This document shows, piece after piece, positions 55,901 through 64,000 of a DNA stretch of 64,000 nt; position 1 is the stretch's first letter; each line of letters starts with the position of its first letter. Location: contig CM060849.1 in the NCBI GenBank assembly GCA_030737835.1, positions 6,014,001 through 6,078,000 on the forward strand. The letters run 5' to 3'. Below the pieces are notes generated by a model. The model searched no databases. It was given only the letters and a program-made list of their open reading frames with translations, and was not told the DNA's origin. Source of the stretch: Acorus gramineus (Eukaryota > Streptophyta > Magnoliopsida > Acorales > Acoraceae). The position numbers and the translations under genes are program-made.

Positions 55901-58900
55901 TTAGGGACTTGCACCCTTAGGATTTGTGCATGAGCCGTGCATCCTGTCACCCCGTTATCATGTTAGGAAAGCCCCGACCTGAGCATGCGTCCTATTAGTC
56001 TGATTTATTTATTTAAATGCAAACTGCGATATAGATTAGCATGCCTTGGGAATATAAGGGGGCCTTGCGAGGTTAACATTGAGACCCGGGTTAGGGTACT
56101 CCGTGTTCCTTGTTTGGTTGTCGGATGTCCTACATCGGGACCTCAGGTTACCCTCCCAAGGTCTCTTTTCCCCATTTATGTCTTATTTATTTCCCCGCAT
56201 CCTAGTTATGCGCGCTGGTGGAATTCTGAGGAATTCAAGACATTAGAGTTGTAGAGATGTGCTGTCAGCGGATCCGAGTGGATCATATGCGATGGATAGG
56301 CTGTTCTGTTCCCTTCGTTGGATCCGTGTAGAGACTACCTCGGCGTTGGAAAGGTTGTCCCGTGCAGGGGCTCCCATTAGTAGGCGCCTCCTGATTTGGT
56401 AGAAGGACTGCGCCGAACGTGGGAGTGGCCAAACGACCTACGGAGTGAGGAGAGACTATCGGTGGACCAAGGGTGACCAACAGCCTAGTCAGTCCCAAGA
56501 GCCTAGGTCACCTGTTGAGAGGTGAGGGTGAGGGTATGGTGGGCCGGCGATGCGGCGACCCACTGGATTGTGTGAGGATGATTATCAACCTGTTAAGTCC
56601 CAACATCCTTAGTCACCTGTTGAGGGTGAGGGTGAGGGTGGGGGTATGGCGGTTCGACGATGTGACGAACCCCTGGATTGTGTTGTTTATGCCGCTTTGG
56701 GGCTATTGACTTGATCAAATATGGTTATATGAACTGTATGCATGGGTTGTGCTATTCACTGAGCGTGTGGCTCACCCCTCGCATAAAATCTTTTTCAGTG
56801 ATCACCGAGGAGGACTTGAAGGAGGAGCTTCCCGAGCGACTACACCAGTAGCGGAGTAGCGCCACGTCCCTCGAGTTTTGAGGCCATCAGCACCCTTCTC
56901 TTTGTTGTATGTATATATCTCTGTGCTTGGGCACCTAGTTGGATTTTGTATGGATTGTATTTGTGTATATATAGACATGTTGGCTCTCACAGGACACACG
57001 ATTATGTATCGAGTCTGTAGTTTGTTTTGATTACAGATTCAGTCTTTTAGCTTCCGCATTTGGTGTATATATTATGTCAGCCCTGCTTTTATCTGTGTTG
57101 TCATTTTAGTTGTTGTTTGTAGTATATTGTTGATCTCCTGTTTACTGATATCATATATACACTTGCCGCGTCCCGGGGACGGCCGCCCTGGGGCGTGACA
57201 CAAAGGCCGAGGCTTTCCTAGCGTGATAACAAGGGGACAAGGTGCATGGCTCTTACACAACCTAAGGGTGCAAGTCCCTAACATACACAGTCTAGGGTAG
57301 CATGCATACTACATATCAATCATGCTTGCATGGATTACATATTAAACAGGTTAATATTAATCTATGGTGCCCCAGGGGAGGACGGTATACGCCCAAGTGC
57401 ATATAGCGCCTCCCAACTGGGTTGGATTGTCCCACTCACTAGAAGTCGGGTCGTCGAGCGACCATCCGTCAAGATCTGCAAGACAAGGTATCAACTGGGT
57501 GAGTAAAATCCACAAGTACATCAAAAATACTCTAAAAATACACAACATTCGGGCAAACGTACATACGGCCCGTACGCACGCAAGCCCGAGCACCCCGGCT
57601 CACTCCCGAACTCCCCGGCCAGCCGCTCACAAGGCCACCCGCCCCGGGCGCACAACCGAGCCCCGGCCCGCGCGCCCAGGCGCACTGCCGAGCCCAGCCT
57701 GCACGCCCGGACTCCTTGTCGGATCACCCCGGGTGCACCGCGCGCTCGCTGCGCCCCGCGCCTCACCCCGCGCGCACTCCGCACGCACCACCGCTCGCCT
57801 CGCCTCACCGCGCGCACACCCCGCGCCTGCGCCTCTGTGCAGCGCTCTGCGCGCACGCTTTGCACGGTGCCCAGCGCCCAGCACCCTCGTCCAGCACACC
57901 CAGCGCCCCACACAGCCAGCACGCCCAGCGCCCAGCACGCCCAGCTCCCCACACACCCGCGCCTGCGCCACCCGAGCGCATGTCCGCGCGTACCCGGGCG
58001 CGCGCCCTACCGCTGCACGCCAGCTACGCCTGCCTACTGCGTTGCCTGTGCTGCATGTGCTGCCTGCTGCCCGGGACTGCCACCCTCCCTGCCCGAGCTC
58101 CTCTACCACCACCCATCGGCCTCCGACCGCCCCCAACCACCTCCGACAGCCACCCACAGCCGCCGACCACCACCCAACCTCAAACCCCCCCCCCCCCCAA
58201 CAAGCATCTAAGCCAAAAAAAGAAGGAAAAAGAGCTTACCAAGGGAAGGAAGGGAAGTTCGGTTGCTCTCCGCGCACCGAAACACCTCCCCAAAGACCTC
58301 CACCGCCGAGCTCCTCCCTAGCCCTCGAAATGGCTCAAATCAGGGGAGAAAAGAGAGGGGGAGAAGGGGCTAAACACCTCGGAATTCGAATCCGAAAACA
58401 CCGGGGTGTAGATCGGGACCGGATCTAACCTTTCTATGTTTTGGGTTTTAAGCTTTGAGAACCCTAGGTGGCTCAAAACTAAGAAAAGGAGAGAGGGGGA
58501 GAGAGAAAGTGAGTTTGAGAAGATGATGAATAGTGTAGGGTAAGATTGCTACCCAGTTAAATAAGTCAAACCAACATTAATTAGGGTTTAAGCTAGGTTT
58601 AAGTGAGGATTAAAGGCTTTAAGTGGAATTTGACTTAGGTCAACCCAACCACACAAAAAAACAAAAAGGGTTGACCAAGTCATGGGCCCACTTTGACCGA
58701 GTCAACTCTCCCAATGACTTCTCGCTCGGTCAAAACCCGGATACGCCCCGGAACTGCGAAATTCTGAAACGTACCGGAATTCGATGAAAATTTCATGAGT
58801 GGCTTAGAATGGCACCAGGACACATAATATGCAGTTATATTTTCAATCGGAGTCCTCTAACTCAGGACGATAGCTAACAGTCCAAAATTTTGCGGTTCCG

Positions 58901-58980
58901 ATCGAAAAACGAAAAAAACTCAAAAACTGCCAAAATGCTCCAATGGTTACCAGCAGGCAAAAAGTGACACATATATAACA
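52937..58980 (-). mobile_element. Solo LTR-A, antisense, with a solo LTR-A2 nested in it
   Basis: Left end TGTCATGCCCCAGGG, right end CACATATATAACA. Perfect TSD GATAT at 52932-52936 and 58981-58985. Without the nested copy the LTR is about 3.0 kb. Its left half is nearly identical to 23990-25230, including the same ~85-90-bp duplication (53650-53737 and 53738-53822). Same sense/antisense nesting as 12117-18041 but at a different site within the LTR. Confidence 0.95.
54195..57200 (+). mobile_element. Solo LTR-A2, sense, nested
   Basis: TGTTATATATGTGTCAC to GGGGCGTGACA, with perfect TSD CAAAG at 54190-54194 and 57201-57205. TATA at about 54459-54466, GC-rich block 54950-55620, 36-nt exon-like segment 55712-55747, 120-bp insert 56057-56172, two hairpin modules (56490-56675), and an acidic frame 56799-56851 reading VITEEDLKEELPERLHQ-stop. 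Confidence 0.95.
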
Positions 58981-58985
58981 GATAT

Positions 58986-59290
58986 CTAGCCCTTATCATG
59001 GATACGACTACAATTTGAAGGCCTTAGTCAATGACACTCTTATTGTATTTGAATTTCTTGAGGTATTTCCAAATTAATTGTCATGTCTTCTCCTGATCAT
59101 GATATTGTGTCTTCTATCGATCTTATTCTTGATTTTCCGTAAGCCTAAGCTTGATTAGCCTGTGAAGTTTAGGACTTAAGTTTGATCATCCTAAGGAGAT
59201 TATATTGGTCTATATAAAAAAAAAAAAATTATTTGATTATTTTGGTTACCCTAGAGCCTAAATCTATTGATTTCTTATTAAAGGGGAAGT
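58986..59290 (+). pseudogene. Possible start of reverse transcriptase region of element C
   Basis: After the TSD, EFLEVFPN near 59050 resembles the EYPEVFP that precedes reverse transcriptase in element A, followed by a decayed LPPD-like and SIDL stretch. A purine run AAAGGGGAAG at about 59279-59288 could be a polypurine tract. Weak evidence. Confidence 0.4.
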
Positions 59291-59462
59291 GACCCATATT
59301 TTTATATATATATATATATACACGTTTTTACCTTGCCATAAATTTAGCGGTTACTCATGTTTATTTATTTATGAATTTAAATGAAAGATTTCAAATCATA
59401 TTTATATAAATTGTAATTATATTTTTAGTTTTCAAAGTCAAATTTAAGTAAATCATATCGAT

Positions 59463-60619
59463 ATATTCAAATCTTAATAATTCAAAAATAAAGATATTAC
59501 TAGATCTTTCTTAATTCAACTCTCTACATATTTGTTACGTTATTTTTATTATTATTTATTTATTTATTATTATTATTATTTTTTTTTTTTGCAACGTAAC
59601 TCTATATATATTTTACATGGTTTACAAATTTATTGTGCTATATATTAAATGGAATGAGCTTTAAATTCTTTTAATACATTATTTATACGTGTTTATCATG
59701 AAGGTTTTATTTTATATATACAATATTTAATATGCTAAATACTTTTCTACATTATGCTATGCATTTCGATATTATAATTACATCTTGTAAATTCAGGTTC
59801 ATGTGCATTTAGCACGCATATCAATCTAGCTATATTTTTAAGAGTTTAGATTGCATTATTGGATCTTAGGATATCCCACCTGAGTTTTTGGATACCCTAT
59901 CTTATAGAGCTTAGTTATTTTGGTTCATTGTAAATTATTATTTTCTTAGAGCCTTAAGATAAACCAGTATGAGAGTCATTCCTTTGAAGCCTAGGATGAG
60001 TTGGGTCAATTAGGATTGATGCATATAGGATTTGCATTCTTATTAGTGGATATTCTATGTAAGAGCATATGTGGTGGATGATAGCTTATACTAAATATAC
60101 GTCAAAGCGTGCACACATGAGAGGCATACCTTAAGAACCGATATTTTCAAGTTGTTCAATGTGGCCATGTATTCACAATTTTATTAGGATGCTTTTCACA
60201 TTTTGCATAGAGTTGCGGATGGTTCATTCAATCCGTGAATGTCCATGTTAGCATATTATTTTTCTTAATGTCATAAATGTCTTTAGTTTTATGTTGTCAT
60301 TATAATTGTCCCTATTTTGACAGTACAAGTTGGATCATTTATGGTATGGGACGTAGATGAGCCTAACTTGTACAATCATGTATGAAATTGTTTGATATTG
60401 ATTGTTTTTGCTATTATCAATGTTTGCATTGTATTAATTGGACCACCTATGGTATGGGACATAGGTGGGCCTGACTTATGCATTTGGTTGCTTGTAATGT
60501 CTTTGCTTATTCCGTACAAATCAAATCACCCATGGTATGGGACATGGGTGAGCTTGACTTGTATATTTTTATTGTATTGTTTGCCATTGCTTATGCTGTA
60601 TGAGTTATAACACCTATGA
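59463..60619 (+). repeat. Left arm of a large inverted repeat
   Basis: Inverse match of 62877-64000. The right arm runs off the window, so the arm is at least 1.1 kb. AT-rich. Its inner end carries the hairpin array (60336-60620). Confidence 0.9.
60336..60550 (+). repeat. Array of hairpins with compensatory stem changes
   Basis: CATTTATG/CGTAGATG (60336-60359), CCACCTATG/CATAGGTGG (60443-60468) and CACCCATG/CATGGGTG (60527-60550), all with the loop GTATGGGA. A fourth, at 60611, is cut by the LTR but intact in the right arm (62862-62885). Spacing is 107, 84 and 84 bp. Confidence 0.8.
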
Positions 60620-62105
60620 TGTCACGCCCCAGGGCGGCCGTCCCCGGGACGCGGCAAGTGTATACATGATATGAGCAGTCTATACAGGAGATCAATAAAA
60701 TAATCTAAACAACAACTAAAATGACAACACAAATGAAAGCAAGGCTGACATGATATATACACAGATAGCGGAAGCTAAAAGACTGAGTCTGTAATCCAAA
60801 AACATACTACAGACTCGATACATAATCAAATGTCCTGTGAGAGCCAATATACACACATACATCCAAATACAATCCAAACTGGGTGCCCAAGCACGGAAAT
60901 ATATACATACAATCAAAAAGGATGCTGATGGCCTCTAAAACTCGTGGGACGTGGCGCTACTCCGCTACTGGTGCAGTCTCTCGGGGAGCTCCTCCTTCAA
61001 GTCCGCCTCGGTAATCACTGGAGAAAATAATTATGCGAGGGGTGAGCCACACGCTCAGTGAATAGCACAATCCATGCATCACAATTATATTAACCACAAT
61101 AAAATGATCAAGCCTCAAAGTGGCAGGAACAACACAATCCAGCGGGTCGCTACCTCGCCGAACCACCACACCCTCACCCTCACCCCTCAATAGGTGACAT
61201 AGGATATTGGGACTAAACAATCCAGTGGGTCGCTACATCGCCGACCCACCACACCCTCACCCTCACCCCTCAATATGGTGACATAGGATATTGGGACTGA
61301 CTAGGCTGTTGGTCACCCTTGGTCCACCGATAGTCTCTCCCCACTCCGTAGGCCGCTTGGCCACTCCCACATTCAGCACAGTCCGTCCCAAATCAGGAGG
61401 TGCCTACTGATGGGAGCCCTCCACGGGACAGCCTTTCTAACGCTGGGGCAGTCTCTACACGGATCCAACAAAGGGAACAGAACAGCCTATCCATACGCAT
61501 ATGATCCACTCGGATCCGCCGACAACACATCTCAACAACTCTAATGTCTTGAATTCTTCAGAATTCCTCCAGGGCGCATAACCAAGATGCGGGGAAACAT
61601 ATATTACAATAATATTGGGAAAAGAACCCTTGGGAGGGCACCATGAGGTCCCGATATAGGACATCCCGACAACCAAACAAGGAACACGGAGTACCCTAGC
61701 CCGGGTCTCAATGTTGACCTCGCAAGGCCCCTTAATATTCCCTAAGGCATGATAATAGTCATAAGTTCACATTTAATTTAATAAATCAAACTAGTAGGAC
61801 ACATGCATAGGTCGAGGCTTCCTAGCATGAGAACAGGGTGACAAGATGCATGGCCCTTACACATATCCTAAGGGTGTAAGTCCCTAACATACAAAGTCTA
61901 GGGTGGCATGCATTCTACACACTAATCATGCTTGCATGGATTACATGTTAACAAGTTAATATCAACTGCGGTGCCCCAGGGGAGGACGGTATACGCCCAA
62001 GTGCATATAGCGCCTCCCAACTGGGTTGGGTTGTCCCACTCACCAATAACCGGGTCGTCGCGCGACCGTCCGTCAAGATCTGCAAGACAGGGTAATCAAC
62101 TCGGT
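60620..62105 (-). mobile_element. LTR-A fragment, antisense arm of the second fold-back pair
   Basis: Starts TGTCACGCCCCAGGG and runs through the acidic exon (ITEADLKEELPERLHQ on the minus strand), hairpin modules and the 120-bp insert to just past the 36-nt segment (CAAGATCTGCAAGACAGGG). It then meets sense LTR sequence at the shared GGTGAG (62103-62108). Confidence 0.9.
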
Positions 62106-62801
62106 GAGGGTGAGGGTGTATGGATGTGTATGGATGATTATCAGTCCCAATATCCTATGTCACCTATTGAGGGGTGAGGGTGAGGGTGTATGGATGTCTT
62201 TGGATGATTACAAGTCCCAATATCCTATGTCACCTATTGAGGGGTGAGGGTGAGGGTGTGGTGGTTCGGCGATGTACGAACTACTGGATTTATGTTGTTA
62301 TGCCACTTTGAGGCTAGTTATTGATTAATTGTGGTTAATATATCTGTGATGCATGGGTTGTGCTGTTCACTGAGCGTGTGGCTCACCCCTCGCATAATAT
62401 TTTTCTCCAGAGTCATCTGAGTCGGAACTGAAGGAAGAGCTCCCCGAGGGACTTCATCAGTAGCGGAGTAGCGCCACGTCCCGCGAGTATCAGAGGCTAT
62501 CAGCATCCCTTGTGATTGTATGTATTATATTCCGTGCTTGGGCACACGTTTGTATTGTATTTGGATGTTATTGTATATATTGGCTCTCACAGGACAAATG
62601 ATTATGTATCGAGTCTGTAATATGTTTTTGGATTACAGATTCAGTCTTTTAGCTTCCGCTTTTGGTGTATATATCATGTCAGCCCTGCTTTTGTTGTCTG
62701 TGTTGTCATTTTAGCTGTTGTGTGAGTATGTTATTGAACTCCTGTTTAGACTGATATCATATATACAGTTGCCGCGTACCGGGGACGCCCGGGGCGTGAC
62801 A
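62106..62801 (+). mobile_element. LTR-A fragment, sense arm of the second fold-back pair
   Basis: Begins in a hairpin module (GGTGAGGGTGTATGGATG) and runs to the LTR end GGGGCGTGACA at 62801. The acidic frame near 62410-62462 reads ESSESELKEELPEGLHQ-stop. Right flank CTTAT; left flank of the pair is TATGA, so no TSD joins them. Confidence 0.9.
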
Positions 62802-62876
62802 CTTATACATCGCAAATAATGATAACAATCATTCATAATAATTAAATGTATAGGTCAAATCCACCCATGCTTCACA

Positions 62877-64000
62877 TCATAGGTGTTATAACTCATACAG
62901 CATAAGCAATGGCAAACAATATAATAAAAATATACAAGTCACGCTCACCCATGTCCCATACCATGGGTGATTCGATTTGTACAGAACAAGCAATGACATT
63001 ACAAGCAACCAAATTCTTAAGTCAAGCCCACCTATGTCCCATACCATAGGTGGTCCAACTAATATAATGCAAACATTGGCAATAGCAAAAACAATCATGT
63101 CAAACAATTTCATACATAATTGTACAAGTTAGGCTCATCTACATTCTATACCATAAATGATTCAATTTGTACCGTCAACATAGAGGCAATAATAATGACA
63201 ACAAGATGAAAATAAAGATATTTACAATCTTTAGAATTTATATATATATAAGAAAATCATCTACTCATATGGACATTCACGGATTGATTGAACCATCCGC
63301 AACACTATACAAAACATGGAAAACATCCTAATTAAATTTTGAATACATGGCCATATTGAACAACTTGAAAATATCGGTTGTTAAGGCATGCCTCTCATGT
63401 GAGCACGCTTCGACGTATATTTAGTATGAGCGATCATCTACCACATAGTGCTCTTACATAGAATGACAGCTAATAAGAATGTAAATCCTATATGCATCAA
63501 TCATAATTGACTGAACTCATCTTAGGCTTCAAAAGAATGACTCTCATACTGGCTTATCTTGAGGCTCTAACAATTTTTTTTTTTTACAATGAACCAAAAT
63601 AACTAAGCTCCAAAAGATAGGGTATCCAAAAACTCTGGTGGGATATCCTAAGATCCAATAATGCAATCTAAACTCTTAAAGATATAGCTAGATTTATATG
63701 CGTGCTAAATGCACATGAACCTGAATTATAATATCGAAATGCATAGCATAATGTAGAAAAGTATTTAGCATATTAAATATTGTATATATAAAATAAAACC
63801 TTCATGATAAACAATTATGAATAATGTATTAAAAGAATTTAAAGCTCATTCCATTTAATATATTGCACAATAAATTTGTAAGCCATGTAAAATATAGATA
63901 GAGTTACATTGTAATAAAATTAATGTGATAATTATGTAGAGAGTTGAATTAAGAAAGATCAAGTAATTATCTTTATTTTTGAATTATTAAGATTTGAATA
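62877..64000 (-). repeat. Right arm of the large inverted repeat (continues past window)
   Basis: Reverse complement of 59463-60619 with scattered differences. Between 62802 and 62876 are 75 bp that would continue the arm inward but have no partner on the left, so the left arm lost them or the two LTR pieces entered at different points. Confidence 0.9.

Noticed and set aside
57364..58428. 354-codon open frame
   Set aside because: Antisense through the GC-rich block of an LTR; proline/alanine-rich shadow.
1..64000. CRISPR array, tRNA, rRNA or bacterial operon signals
   Set aside because: None seen; the direct repeats present are LTR modules, minisatellites or tandem arrays of a plant genome.

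Overview
The window is plant nuclear DNA made almost entirely of transposable elements. The evidence is plant-type Ty1/copia and Ty3/gypsy domains, initiator-tRNA-Met primer sites (TGGTATCAGAGC), a chromodomain integrase, and a FAR1-like gene tail inside a Mutator-like element. I see no ordinary host gene, rRNA, tRNA or CRISPR array. The window suggests a repeat-rich flowering-plant genome; the species cannot be told from the sequence.

Three related gypsy LTR types dominate. LTR-A is about 2.6-3.2 kb, runs TGTTATATATGTGTCAC...GGGGCGTGACA, and has a subtype A2 with a different promoter. LTR-B is about 3.6 kb and starts TGTTGTGCCTGTGTC. LTR-C ends GGGGCGTTACA. Six LTR-A copies are solo LTRs with perfect target-site duplications (TSDs).

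Layout. 1-626 is an antisense LTR-A end. 627-6568 is a decayed copia element whose central pol has been replaced by a fold-back pair of LTR pieces (2210-4869). 6569-20608 is gypsy element B, with dead gag-pol, a solo LTR-A (12117-18041) in its integrase, and a solo LTR-A2 (13328-16499) inside that. 20609-23357 is a 3'-truncated LTR-A and 23990-27012 is an antisense solo LTR-A. 27018-27614 is one end of a Mutator-like element. 27647-47605 is a second Mutator-like element with terminal inverted repeats (TIRs) of about 1.65 kb. It holds the nearly complete gypsy element A (28390-38619), a FAR1-like gene tail (39624-40325), a tandem array and a solo LTR-A (41396-44625). 49749-51260 is a gag-only gypsy relative. 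51604-59290 is gypsy element C, split by another antisense solo LTR-A with a sense LTR-A2 inside. 59463-64000 is a large inverted repeat around a second fold-back LTR pair.

The most unusual signal is inside the LTRs. LTR-A copies carry an invariant 36-nt exon-like segment and a second exon-like segment with a conserved acidic reading frame (..DLxEELPExLHQ-stop). Both have good splice signals and join in the same phase. Between them lie tandem modules that form hairpins whose stems have changed in a compensatory way. A different sequence at 60.3-63.2 kb shows the same hairpin logic. The LTRs therefore look like spliced, structured transcription units and not just simple promoters. This is inference from comparing copies within one window.
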